Source: Heterotrichella gracilis (taxonomy: Eukaryota > Sar > Xanthophyceae > Tribonematales > Xanthonemataceae). Taken from it: a stretch of DNA of 64,000 bases. Location: NCBI GenBank assembly GCA_032358255.1, contig JAULBX010000781.1, positions 94,799 to 158,798 of the forward strand. The letters run 5' to 3'. A program made the translations under genes and the position numbers. Shown here one piece after another: positions 21,914 through 32,982 of the stretch. Each line of letters starts with the position of its first letter. Within the stretch, counting starts at the first letter, position 1. The notes beneath the pieces were generated by a model. That model saw nothing but the letters and a program-made list of their open reading frames with translations. It ran no database searches and had not been told where the DNA came from.

Positions 21914-24353
21914 CTATGCAACATCAATCCCCAGTACTGAGGAAACCACAAACTGGCTAATGCGCAACGCCAGCCTCTCCTTGCATGCCAGCATATTCTC
22001 AAGCAGCGCATCCATGTCCCCCAAAACCCCGTAAACCCTTTCATAAAAGCCCTGCTGCTGCTGCTGATACGCGGCGTCATGCAGCCCCTGGCTATCAGCC
22101 TCCTCAAATGCCCGAGTGATCAGCTCAGAAGCCATGGGGGTCAAGAGCTCCATCCACAGCCTCGCAAGATTAGCTGGAAACTGCTGGGCCATGCGGAACA
22201 GCATGCGCCGGAGCTCAAAGCAATTGAGATGGCCCAAGCACAGCGTCAATGGATCAGCCAGGCCCAAATCTAGCTTGCTGCCAAACTGGTGAAGGAAACC
22301 ATTTGTGTCCACCATGCCAGGGAGCATGGGCATGGGCAGGGAGCCTGCTGTGGGTGTTCCGCCTGGCTGTGCGCCATGTGGCTCTTGGCTTGCTCCCACA
22401 ATGCGCCGCAGTGCAACCGTTTCAGCATCCGAAAGCGGCGCATCCACCAAGTGGCACGCCTGCACACTGGCTGCTGCATCAGTGGAAGCTACCTTGCGGC
22501 GCTTGAACGACATCCCACCCCCTGATGCTGTCGTATTGTCTTCCTGTGGTGCAATCCCCAGCTGTGACTCATCGCCGCGTAGGACATGCGGGATCGGCCC
22601 GCAGTGCCCAGGCAAAAGAGTGGTGTGTGCCCCGCTGCTGCCAGCTCCATCCCCAACCCCTACTTCCCCTAGTTCCCCACCCACCCTGCCACTTTCCTGC
22701 TGCACCCCACTGCTGCCAGCTGCAACCCCATCGCCTACTTCCCCACCCCCCCCACTAGGCGGCGGCTGCACTCCACCGCTGCTTGCGCCTGCTTCAGGCT
22801 CTGTGCTGGCTCCCTCATTCGCACACGATGCCCTCATACTTGCCACCAGCTCCTCCTTCTGAGCGTCCGTCACGCTCTGGAAAACCCTCCGCAGGTAGTA
22901 CATGTCCATGTGGGACCCTAGCAGCTTTGAAAAGTGCGACTGCCACCAGAAGTTGACTGCGATGGCGCCTGCGGTGCTGTCCACCTGGTGCCACCAGCCC
23001 TCTGGGATGAACAGCATGTCCCCAGCCTGAATCACAAAAACAGTAACAGATCAGGCAAATCAGTCAGCCAGCCATTTTATGAAACAGCCATTCTTTTCAG
23101 ACACTTAGCTCCCTCTCCCCCCACACCCACAAAGAAGCGTGAGCTGGGTATATGGCTGGATGACAGAGTGCTAAAGCTTGCTTCTGCATGCGTATGTGGC
23201 GTATTTTGACCTTTAAAAAACTGTGAAACAAAATGACATTGAATCTCTGAAACCCCAGAAAACCATGAAGTATTTCCCCCATAGAATTAGTACGAAGTCC
23301 AGCATCTTACCTGGAGCGTGAGCTGCGCGTATGGCTGCATGGCCAGAGCGCTGAGGGGGTGCTTCTCCATATCCGGCCCATTGAAGTCCACCGCAGCGTG
23401 GTTTGGCGACTCGCCATAGAGGGCCATTGGGTACAGGCAGGGGGTTGCTGCGGGGCTCCATAGGCGCACAGACTTTGTGCCCGTCACCACGCACAGCAGG
23501 TTGTGGTAGGGGTCGTAGTGCGTGCTGCTCTTCAAGGGCCTGCACTGTGGTGAGGCTAGGTTAGTGCCCTAATAGATTTGGGGATGGCATGGGATGAGGG
23601 ATGCAACTGGATGGTATGACTGGGACTGGGTGAGTGGGTTGGGTGTGTGGATGTGTGGTGGCGTGTGGGGGTGAGGGTGACTAACCAGCGGCCGATGGGC
23701 AATGTTGGGTTTGTGTGTGTGAGTGGAGTGGATGGCATGTAATGTTTTTGTGACGACACCCAACCAGTGGCTCACCTGACGTTCGCCCACAGGTTAATGT
23801 GGGACAGCTCGCGGCCCTGAAGCACCCCCGGGATGTCAAAATCCTCTTGCAAAGCAGCCAAACTGCTCGGCAGCGCGTCTGTGGTGGCTATAGGAGACTG
23901 CGCGAGGTACAGGTCGGGCGCCTGGGGGTCACCACGTGCTTGCAGGAACTCTGTGAAGGTCTGGTGGAGGGAGGTGTGGTGGCGCATGTCGCCGTACAGG
24001 ATGCCGCCCGGCTGCGCCACGGTGACTTGCACCTGTGCGCTGCCGCACAGCTGCTGCAGGCGCTGAGGGCCTGCCGGGCCGGACCACCGCTGCAGTGCCG
24101 GCCAGTGTGCGACACCACCTACCAGCACAAGGAAGTGTATAAAAAACCTATGCATGCATATGCGGAGGCTGAGTTTCGGGCAAAGTTCGAGGTAAAACCT
24201 GTGCAATTAATTAAAGACTGGTCTCAAACTGGTGTTGCGCACGAGTGTTCACAGTGTGAGCGCCCCAGCAAGGCTCGTATGGCCATGCATAGTTTTACCT
24301 TTCATTAATACTGGCAGGTTGTTCCGTTCCAACTCCTCTACTGTGCACTCCAT
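21914..24353 (-). CDS. JmjC/cupin-type 2-oxoglutarate Fe(II) dioxygenase (JMJ31/HSPBAP1-like)
   Basis: Four exons on the minus strand (24353-24299, 24118-23776, 23539-23311, 23026-21914) join in phases 1, 2 and 0 and give 579 residues, ending at TAG. The start MECTVEELERNNLPVLMKG leads into GGVAHWPALQRW, the usual N-terminal signature of cytosolic JmjC hydroxylases. The iron-binding triad is H140-x-D142 (STHYDPYHNLL) and H222 (IPEGWWHQVDS); the Lys in VVTGTKSVRLW is a good 2-oxoglutarate ligand. Residues ~265-400 are Gly/Ser/Pro-rich and probably disordered; the C-terminal ~130 residues are a helical segment (CFELRRMLFRMAQQFPANL). From memory it fits plant JMJ31-like proteins, whose substrate is uncertain; protein hydroxylation or demethylation is family knowledge, not shown here. 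The start codon is 86 bp downstream of the DPH3 stop on the same strand. Confidence 0.88.
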
Positions 24354-24439
24354 GCTGTTTAGTGTAAGGAGACGCCAGTGGCAGTGACCCAAGAATGCAG
24401 ACTGTGACGGCTGCTGCTGGATGTTACACCTCCAGGGAG

Positions 24440-24679
24440 TTAAGATACTGAAACAGTGGGCGGTGTTGGCTGGGGCGGAGGAGGTGGGTCTTCAAAGTCT
24501 TCTGGGTTGTAGACCACGGTTATATAGAGAGAGCAGCTGGGGCAGTGGGCAATCTCTTCACCAGCAGCCAACTCCTCTGGGGTGATCAGGAACAGGTCCC
24601 CACAAGGGCACGGGTATGTGAACGCTTGCAGCTCCTCGTTCCAGGACATGTCCTCAATCTCAACCTCGTCGTACGACAT
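24440..24679 (-). CDS. DPH3: Diphthamide biosynthesis protein 3 (CSL-type zinc finger)
   Basis: A single-exon 79-residue protein starting MSYDEVEIEDM and ending with TAA at 24440-24442. It is a complete DPH3: the motif D-M-x-W-N-x-E is followed by YPCPCGDLF (C24, C26) and HCPSC (C46, C49), which are the four metal ligands of the CSL domain. DPH3 donates electrons to the radical-SAM DPH1-DPH2 enzyme in the first step of diphthamide formation on eEF2 and also supports tRNA wobble-uridine modification with Elongator. The length is typical. A Pro-rich tail follows the domain. It is divergent from the PYRD gene on its right (506 bp apart) and tightly followed by the JmjC gene on its left. Confidence 0.95.
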   Translation of the reverse strand: MSYDEVEIEDMSWNEELQAFTYPCPCGDLFLITPEELAAGEEIAHCPSCSLYITVVYNPEDFEDPPPPPQPTPPTVSVS

Positions 24680-25185
24680 TTTGAGAGAGTTCACAGCTGC
24701 AGAAACCCACGACACCCGTTTTGTTGCTTTAAGCAGCTGCCAAAGTGCCCAATGAAACACACACCCGTTGGCCTTATGGCTGCCTAAATATAAGCTGCCG
24801 CATAGCTGAAGGCTGTACAGTGGATAATAAACACCGGACGGTGTGTTTGTCTTCTTGCACCTTGTAGCAAGGAAGTTTTGCGGCAGCAAAATGCATGCAT
24901 GCGGCGGGTGCTGTCCCCTCGTGTCTCTGATCAGCGTATATCGCCCCTTTGGCAGATGCATGCATGCATACGAAAACAGGCTTCCACAAAAGCCTGCCAG
25001 TGTCCAACACAAAGGAAGCAGCTTTCTTTCAGTTGCAAATCAAGCAAGCGTGCTGAATCTAGCAACGGTGGCACACATACACATAGGAGGTTGACTGAAG
25101 CAGCATGCAGTCTCATGTTGCATGCTCCACCAGTACAGCAACAAAGCTGTACACGGCAAGAGCCCCAGTTTGTACCAGGTTGAGG
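24680..25185. promoter_or_regulatory. Shared upstream region of DPH3 (-) and PYRD (+)
   Basis: Head-to-head intergenic region of 506 bp. It contains two TGCATGC arrays (near 24889-24901 and 24955-24968) and no obvious TATA box. A bidirectional promoter is inferred from position only. Some of the left part may be DPH3 5' UTR or a 5' UTR intron. Confidence 0.45.
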
Positions 25186-26631
25186 ATGCAAGGATTTGGT
25201 ACATTCCACAGGCGCAGCATCAGCAAGCGCTTTGCTGTCCATGCCTCCCAGCAGCTAGGAACACCCACAGGCACGTGTGGCTGGCTTTGCACAACCTCCA
25301 TACCCCACCTGTCCGTGCATATACGCGGCTGGAGACGTTGCTATTGAAGCCTTACTCACGCCTGTGCTGTGCGTGTTTCAGAGGATGACAGGCGTTACAT
25401 GCGCCTGGCCTTGGAGCAAGCCAAGAAAGGTCTAGGCCAGACCTACCCAAACCCTGCTGTAGGGTGTGTGATTGTCAAGGGCGCCGAGGTGAGCCACCAA
25501 AGCTCTTCCGTCCGCAACTGAATGCAACACTTGATCTGATCAGATATGGATGACTGAGGCGTGTGGTGGGATCGTGCAGGTGATCGGAGAGGGGTACCAT
25601 CCGAAAGCGGGGATGCCGCATGCTGAAGTGTATGCCTTGCGAGCAGCAGGTAGGGTCGGTAGGGTCATGGCACCATCTGCAAGATGTAGTTGCTGGTGTG
25701 TTTGGGAAGCAAGTAAAAATCAATATGGAAAGGTATGCATATTCTTGGAAAGTACATCAGCCACCACCAATGCAGCATGGAGAGTGCAACTCTGGCCACA
25801 GCTTTTGTCACCCAGCCTGACACACTTGCATGCTGTGCAGGCCAAGAGGCAAAGGGGGCAACTGCATACGTCACGCTAGAGCCGTGCAACCACTTTGGTC
25901 GGACACCGCCATGCAGCCAAGCGCTGGTAGATGCTGGTGTGGCAAGGGTGGGTGTTCACTTTGGCAACCATTGTGGGTGGTGCAGGCATAGGGCAGCAAC
26001 CAGTATAATGATATCAAATTTGTCTGTTCCTTGCATGGCAGAGACATGCTTGCTGCAGCCACTGGCGCGCTGCCAGGTGACCTAAGTACAACGATTTACT
26101 CTGTTTCTTGGAAAACTTGAAATATAAAAAGTCGTCACGTACGGAGTTTTTCCAGATTTCATCAAAATTGAATCAATTAATTGATTACTTTCTATTTTAT
26201 TAGGCCCACTGCCAGATGACCTATGCAACCTGTACACTAAAACATGCGGCTTTGCTGCCGTGCATGCTGCAGGTGGTGGTTGGGTGCGGTGACCCCAACC
26301 CACTGGTGGGTGGCGCAGGCATTGCCACGCTGCAGGGCGCGGGCATAGAGGTGGTGTGCGGGGTGGAGGAGGAGGAGTGCTACAGCATTAACCAGGTTTG
26401 CATCAACATCACAGGGCACTGCCTCGGATTAGCACTGGGGATTGGAGTGTGTTACAAGCTTGCATGACTGTCACAAGCAGCTTTGTCACCCCTTCCCAGA
26501 GAGTGTGTAGCTAAAATCCAATGACTGGTGCAATGCTAAAATGCTGAATTGATTCACAAGGAGAAATGCTGAAATGAAGGTGTGTGCTGCAGGAGTTCAT
26601 GGAGAGAATGATGGCCCAGGCTGGTAGCTAA
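25186..26631 (+). CDS. PYRD: Diaminohydroxyphosphoribosylaminopyrimidine deaminase, deaminase domain only (RibD/PYRD)
   Basis: Six exons (25186-25270, 25382-25488, 25580-25649, 25841-25947, 26273-26395, 26593-26631) give 176 residues. The N-terminus [15 protein letters not shown] looks like a chloroplast transit peptide. The zinc centre is complete: H78-A-E80 ([14 protein letters not shown]) with C103 and C112 in [11 protein letters not shown]. The typical end of the domain ([23 protein letters not shown]) is followed by [15 protein letters not shown] and a stop, so the RibD reductase domain is absent. In plants the reductase half of PYRD is present but degenerate and a separate protein does the reduction; here it appears physically lost. 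The exon 1 donor is a GC at 25271 (phase 1); an alternative is GT after codon 4. An upstream in-frame start at 25105 is also possible. Confidence 0.85.
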
Positions 26632-26980
26632 GGGTGGAAATCACACAAGGCTCTGCCACAGACTCTCACCAGCCGCTAGTTTTTGCTCCAAGGGCCAGTC
26701 AAGGAGTGGTCAGATACTGTAGCCGTGTTGCAACCTTGCTGTGTATGCTGGACACTAAAATTGCTACGTACCCTAAAGTCGTTACAATTGTTTGACAGGT
26801 ATTACCGTTGTTTGGCAGCACAACGGGGTCATTAAAATTCCTTTGTTTTACACTCTTGGTCAGCATCTCTGGGATGTCACTGCCAGGCACGCCACCAGCT
26901 AGCGGCTGCAGACATTATGTCAGCATGCCATTTAATTGATCATTGACAGACAGTATATCTGGCTTGCGCATGGAACACCG
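26632..26980. other. Convergent intergenic region (349 bp)
   Basis: 3' flanks of PYRD (+) and the AlkD-like gene (-). No coding exon fits here, which argues that PYRD truly ends at 26631. Confidence 0.6.
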
Positions 26981-28731
26981 TCATTTCCTCCTACGTGTAT
27001 GCCCTGGATTTTCCATCTCCCCACCCTGCTCCAGTGGAACCGCACCAGGGTCAACGACACTTAGTCCACGCCCATGCACCTCCTTTCTCAGATTAAGCAA
27101 CCGCGTGCGCTCGCCATTGCTCAGCTTTTCAACAGCGTAGCTCAAGCCTTCCCTGGTGAAGTGCCGCATGTGGGTCTCACAAAACTGCACAAGCGCTGCT
27201 GTGTTTGCAACGCCAATCTCCCGCAGTAGCCAGCCGGTGCCGAGCTGCACGAAGCGCTCCTGGCAGCGTATGTTGATGGCGCATGTGTCGAGCAGCTCCT
27301 GTGTAAAGCCTACATGGGGCGGCAATGGTAACTGTCGATGGCAAATATGAAATAGAGAGAATGAAAGAGAGAAACAAAACGCCCCCACACACGGCGGCAC
27401 ACCACCACAAGCCAGCGATGTAAATATAACATGTAAAAAGCCTATTATAGTAAATGAGGTAAAATGACAGCTTGCACCAAAGGGCCTGGCAATACCTGTG
27501 TACACCACACCATCTCCTTTTTTTGCAATCGTGATGAACGCCACCATGGATGCCCGCTTGCCCCATATGTTGTCCATGGCGTGCAGCGCCACTATTGCTC
27601 CAACCAAGGCACGCAGCTCTGCACTGGATGACTCCAAGTGCTGCTTCACGCTTGCTGCCAGTACCCGGGAGCACAATGTATCGCATGTCGCCCTGCACAC
27701 AGTTACCCAGGGTTTAGGGTTTAGGACACCTGAACAGGAATACTTTTTAACGCATACCGTGATCAGCGGTTTTACAGGGTCCCTCCCCAAGCCATTGGAG
27801 GTGAGTGGTGTGGGTGCTGTTGCTTGGTATGAAGGGAATTTGATCGCGGGTCATGGAACAGGACGGCGGCCACTTTTTGGAGAAATAGGCCCATGGCATG
27901 CCAGCATTATGGACACGTGGGCATTTGCAGAGAACAATAGCCACTACCCCTTTTCGATTGCAAACTATAAGCAATGCGCATCCACCCACGTGGTGCAAAG
28001 TCCCACCGCATATATATGTCCCAGCCTACCCCTTACCAGTCGTATACATGCCCAGCCTCCAGCATGGCCGCCAGCGCAGGCAGCTCCTCCCTCCACTGCC
28101 ACAGCCCAGGCTTCACCAGCTGCTGCTGCAGGAGCATGATCCCAGCCAGCTTGTCCTCCTGATGCACCTGCTGGAGCAGTTCCAGGGCAAGCAGCCTCCA
28201 GTCTGCAGGCTGCAAATCCGCGTGCTGGAGGGCAAAGTCCTTCACCAGGCTTTCCACTTGTGGTGTCTTCAGTCCTCTGTGCTTTATGACGCCCTTGAAG
28301 TACCTGCCAGAGAACCAGCACACACCTTTGATTGAATGTACTGTCATGAGCAACCAAAACTGTGGCCATGAGCGCCAGGCGTGCAATGGGAATGTACGAG
28401 TGAATGTGACACTTGCAAATGGTCATACGATCCCGTAAACTCCAGAAATTGGTGACAAATCAGGTGAAGCCGAGACATACCGGTCCAGGTTCTGTTTTTG
28501 TTGTGCGGTGCTGCCAAGGTCCATTGTCGCCTGCAGCGATAGCAACAACTTATGCGCCATGTGCGGGCCAGGGTCCAACACATCCTTGAGGTCGTCCCTT
28601 GTTTCTGTGCTGTGTGGATGAGAACACCTGTCTATCTGCTGCTGCTGCTGCTGCTGCTGCTGTTTGCTGGTGGCCGTTTGTTGCTGCGTGCCTCGAGTTG
28701 TACGCGCACTGGTTCCAGCACTGGAAGTCAT
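26981..28731 (-). CDS. AlkD-like DNA alkylation repair protein (HEAT-like repeats)
   Basis: Four minus-strand exons (28731-28481, 28303-28037, 27692-27496, 27309-26981) join in phases 2, 2 and 1 and give 347 residues. After a low-complexity N-terminus with a run of nine Gln, the protein matches the AlkD family pattern in order: YFKGVIKHRGLKTPQVESL, LLQQVHQEDKLAGIMLLQQ, HVYDWATCDTLCSRVLA, WGKRASMVAFI, FVQLGTGWLLREIG and FTREGLSYAVEKL. AlkD proteins are alpha-solenoids of HEAT-like repeats that excise N3- and N7-alkylpurines without base flipping. The basic end HTRRRK could be a nuclear signal. An in-frame upstream start at 28869 exists, but the Met at 28731 is simpler. It is divergent from the SnRK2-like kinase to its right. 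Confidence 0.88.
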
Positions 28732-29641
28732 TGCACTATGCCGCAGGCCATTGCTTTTGAACGCCAGCGAGATGATGCTGGGGAGTGGTGTTTTGTATAC
28801 CCTAGAGCTGCGCAGGTGGCGAGTCAGCCCGCAGGCAAGCAGGTGCCCCCCAAGCCATGCCAGGCGCATGGCCTGGTCTCTGCTGTGCGATTGTGCTTAA
28901 CCTGCAGCCTGCAATTGTATGGATCTACACTTGAAGCATATAAGAGACTTCTGAAGTTATGCCTGCAGCACAAGGAGAACAAGGCTTTGGTCGCACTCCA
29001 ATAGGGTACCCACAACCACCTACCAACTGCATGCAACCTTTTCAAGGGTCAACGAACAGTCAGGGTTTCTGCAGACAAAGTATTGTACAGGCTGCTACAA
29101 TAGGGAACAAGACGTTCCAGGCTATTCTGGCGTTTTTAGCAACGGAACACTATGACCCACGCACATGCATGCATGCGTTGTGCCAGTTGTACCCAGGGGG
29201 TGATGAGAGGGAGCGTGCATGCATTGAGGAATCGAACTGCCATAAACTCTCGTACATAATTTGTGCATATCGTTTTCTGGGTGCACGTTTGTGTTTCTAA
29301 ACTAGTGGCTGATGCATGTTGCAGAAGTGAACTGCGTTGTAATTCTTGAACACTCGACTGACGCAGACCAATGCCACTGACGCAGACCAATGCATGCACA
29401 CCCGCGCCCACAACACTGAAAAGCATACACAGAGTCCGGCGTGTCCTGCACCCATAGTTTGAACGTTTTGCCGCCTTTAGTGTGTCTAGTTGCACGGATG
29501 GTGTTGATTTTGTTGCAGGGTCCGCGTGCCTTTGACGCGTGACCTAGGTCTGTACGTATGCGAGCACTTGCGCCTGTTCCGACAGCGCCTGCCCCATTGG
29601 CAAGGCCTTGCTAAAGAGGAGCGTGGTGGGTGGAGGACAGG
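28732..29641. promoter_or_regulatory. Shared upstream region of the AlkD-like gene (-) and kinase 1 (+)
   Basis: Head-to-head intergenic region of 910 bp with TGCATGC runs near 29163-29176 and 29215-29222. No credible gene lies in it. Promoter function is inferred from position. Confidence 0.4.
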
Positions 29642-32114
29642 ATGCAGCCCCAAACACCTGAGTGGCAGCCCCCAGCGTCCAGCAACAGCCCCGTTCAGCA
29701 GCAGCCACAGCTGCTGGAAGCCTTTGATGACAAGGGCCGCTTCCTGAAGCTAAAAAAGTTGGGGAGCGGGGCTTTTGGGTCGGTGTTCATGGCCATAGAC
29801 ACACACAGCGGCGAGCACGTTGCTATCAAGACGATGGAGCGGGGCATGAAGATAACGAAGCATGTGGAGCGAGAGATTTTGAACCACCGGAAGCTCTTCC
29901 ACCCGCACATAATCCAATTCAGGTCGGCCCACCACGGCTAGGTAGTTGCAGAAACTTGGCATTGCTGTGGCTGATTATAAATGCATTGGTCCCATGTTGG
30001 TAGTGCCAAGCCTGGCCGCTCATTGTGGCACTGACTGTCTTGACGTGCTGGGCTTGACCATGCCTGAGCGCCATGTAGTTGCTAGGTAGCTAGGCAGGTT
30101 GTGACGGGTGTACCTGCTTTTGTGGCCAGCTCAGTCAGCACAACGGCTCAGGGTCTTTACGGGACTCGCACGTGGCAGAGACTGTACTTGGGCACCGCCA
30201 CTCCTGGCTGCATGGAAGGAATTGGTCGATTGACCTGTGCATGTTTCAGGGAGGTCTTTGTCAACAAGACCAACCTTTGCATCGTGATGGAATACGCCGC
30301 TGGGGGGACGCTGTTGGAGTATGTTGCAAGGCGAACTCGGTTGACTGAGCACGAGGCCAGATACTTCTTCCAGCAGGTATGGCAACCCTGTGGCACCTTT
30401 GCTTGACGATAGTCTTATACAAATTCGAGTGTAATTTGAACCTTAAGCACTGCTTGCTTCACGTGCGAATGTCATGCGCATGCGATGGCCCATGATCATC
30501 TTGCCATCACACAAACTGCACATACATGTACATATCCAAACATAACAGTGCATCTGCATGACTCATAACAGCGGATCTGAGGAGTACAATTGAACGCAGC
30601 TGCTAGAGCTGGGAGGTCACAACGCACTGTACTACAACAACCCTAAAACCCTAAACCCTAATTCTTGGCTGCCCGTGCTGCAGCTCATCCTAGGTCTGGA
30701 CTACTGCCACAAAAAGAACATAGCGAGCAGGGACATCAAGCTGGAAAACATTTTGCTGGATGACCACCAGGCACCCCTCCTCAAGATTGCAGATTTTGGC
30801 TACTCCAAAAACCAGGTTGACTCCAGTTCCTGCCACAGCCACGTGGGGACCTTTGCGTATGCCGCTCCTGAGGTGAGGATCAGCTTTATGATTAGGTGTA
30901 GGGTTTAGGTTTCAGGGGTAGGGTTCCCTACCACAACCACATGGGCACCTTTTGTGTGTGCTGCTCCTAAGGCGAGGTTCTGCCTAGACATACCGGTAGT
31001 GATTGTTTTTGCACACTGCGCTTGTCTCATTGGTTGTTTTAATGACAGGATGACAGGATGAATAATTATCAACGTGGAATTCTTCGATAAATTTGCAACA
31101 TTTGCACTCTTGAAACCAGGATCAGCGCTGCAGCACTAAACCCTAACACTGTGCGGTGTGGTTGCAGGTGATTCAGCCCCCTCACCCGGACTCCCAGAAG
31201 CAGTCCTACGACGGATGTGTGTCTGACATCTGGTCGCTGGGGGTGGTGCTGTACATCATGGTCTTTGCTGACTACCCGTTTTCAGTTGACAGTCAGAATG
31301 GCGCCAACAAGAACCTGGCAGGGCAGATGCTGCAGCGCATCATCAAGGGCGAATATGAGATACCCGCGGCAGCCCAGGCTTCGGTGTCGCCAGAGTGCAT
31401 TGATCTCATAAAACGGATGCTGGTAAGTGTGTGTATTTGCGTGCAGCCTTGTTCAAGATGTATTGTCCAAGCTTGTCTCCAATGGTGGTGTTCTTACAGG
31501 TACCCAACCCCACCAGGAGAATCACGTTGAGTCAGATACAGCACCATCCCTGGTTTGTGTTTGGCTTGCCTGAGGTAAGAGCCCACATGCCACATGCCAC
31601 CATCACGCGCATCACACCATTTTCCACAACAAAAAGACGCGCTACCCATCACCACACAGCTCCCCATGCCTGGCATGTAAATTTGGGTTAATTATTGACT
31701 GCCCAACTGTCCCCTGACAGGAAGCCAGGAGCTTCAATGACAACCTACCAGACCCGCCAGAGTTGCAACGAGTGAGTGAGATAAAGCAAATCATCAAGCG
31801 AGCTCGACGGGTGAGGACGAGCCAGTTTTCGGCTTTTGACGATTTTGAGGATACTGAGCAGGTAAGGATCTGGTTGTTGCGGTTTCTGCAACGACTTTGC
31901 TGCGCCCAAAATATCAGATTCTAAAGAAATACCAATATTCAACCATTATTCACCTATTGCCTGCACGTCGTTTCATATTTAATGATCCCTTGAACAACAA
32001 TTCAGGGTTGACTCCCTGAAGTTGACTGTCAAATGAATCTTATAACATATATTCTGCTTGCTGTAGGTAGAAGCAATGCTGGAAAATGACGGGTCTATGG
32101 AGACGGGTCCATAG
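29642..32114 (+). CDS. SnRK2-like Ser/Thr protein kinase 1 (SRD instead of HRD)
   Basis: Seven exons (29642-29922, 30250-30376, 30684-30872, 31168-31422, 31500-31574, 31721-31861, 32067-32114) close in phase and give 371 residues. Kinase landmarks: glycine loop GSGAFGSV (41-48), K63 in VAIKTM, alpha-C E78, catalytic segment [10 protein letters not shown] with D153 and N158, DFG at 173-175, activation segment [11 protein letters not shown]. The order FRx[29 protein letters not shown] is the SnRK2/OST1 pattern, and an acidic C-terminal tail (FDDFEDTEQ) follows, as in SnRK2. The His of HRD is Ser151, shared with the neighbouring kinase 2. SnRK2 kinases act in osmotic and ABA-type stress signalling in plants; the role here is inferred. 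The exon 3 acceptor is preceded by telomere-like CCCTAAA repeats. Confidence 0.9.
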
Positions 32115-32982
32115 ATCATCTGGGAGTCCCCAATTGACTTCTAAGTTGCTCTTGGTGGCTATATGATCGCCAGATGTTGCAGTTGGGTTTGGAATTTTTC
32201 AACGCACATTGCCGTGATTCACTCGTTCAGAACCTTGAATACACCAGAGACTTAAGATCTTAGAGTCTGCCACATTAGCCTACTAATAGACCAACCAGGT
32301 CAGCTAGGCCACTGGTAGAGTTTTGTTCTTTTACGTGACCCCCATGTTCATGCTCGTGTTATTTATGTGACCCTTTCCTTGAAGTTCAGGTGTGCGATAG
32401 ATCAGAGTAGGCTCAGTCGTTTTTACACAAGAATAATTTCCGTGTGTTGAGCGCAAGTTGCAAGTGATGGTTACCATAATGGCTAAGATATAGAGGTGTA
32501 TATTTTTCCAGTACATAGCAAACTGAGCATCAGATAAGTGTAACCTACGTCACCGGTATCGGTTGCTGTATGGGAAGTCAGATTTTCACAAATGGTCGAC
32601 AGGCGAGGCAAGACTTGCTACCTGTCCAGCACTGAGTGCAGTTAGTATAGAGGTCTGACTGTAATTCTATGAAAAAAAGCAAAATCCACTCCGCTCATGC
32701 TTTAACCAACTTTAAAAAACTGTTGCTGGTTCGATTGCAGAAAGCCTGTGTGGATTCACTTGCTGAGTAAAAACCATGGGGTGATGGCTAACTGGTTCTG
32801 ACCCCAGGCGATGGTGCGTGTGTGGCCGTGCTACAAGCAATACCTGGGCCAGACTAGCACCATGCCACCGAGCCCCGCTGCAATAAGCCGAACAATTTCC
32901 AGTGCTTTTGCAAATTGACGCACAATTAGTTGCATAAAATCACCCAGACTGGCACGAACGGCTGCCGGCTGACACCTTGAAC
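32115..32982. other. Convergent intergenic region between the two kinases
   Basis: 868 bp holding the 3' flanks of the two tail-to-tail kinase genes. No gene or notable repeat is seen. Confidence 0.6.

Noticed and set aside
22305-22862. 185-codon plus-strand open frame rich in Pro, Ser and Ala.
   Set aside because: It is the antisense shadow of the low-complexity part of the JmjC protein's last exon.
26624-26640. A GT in the PYRD end (ctg/gtagct) that could extend the protein beyond the stop.
   Set aside because: No further coding exon fits in the 349 bp before the convergent AlkD-like gene.
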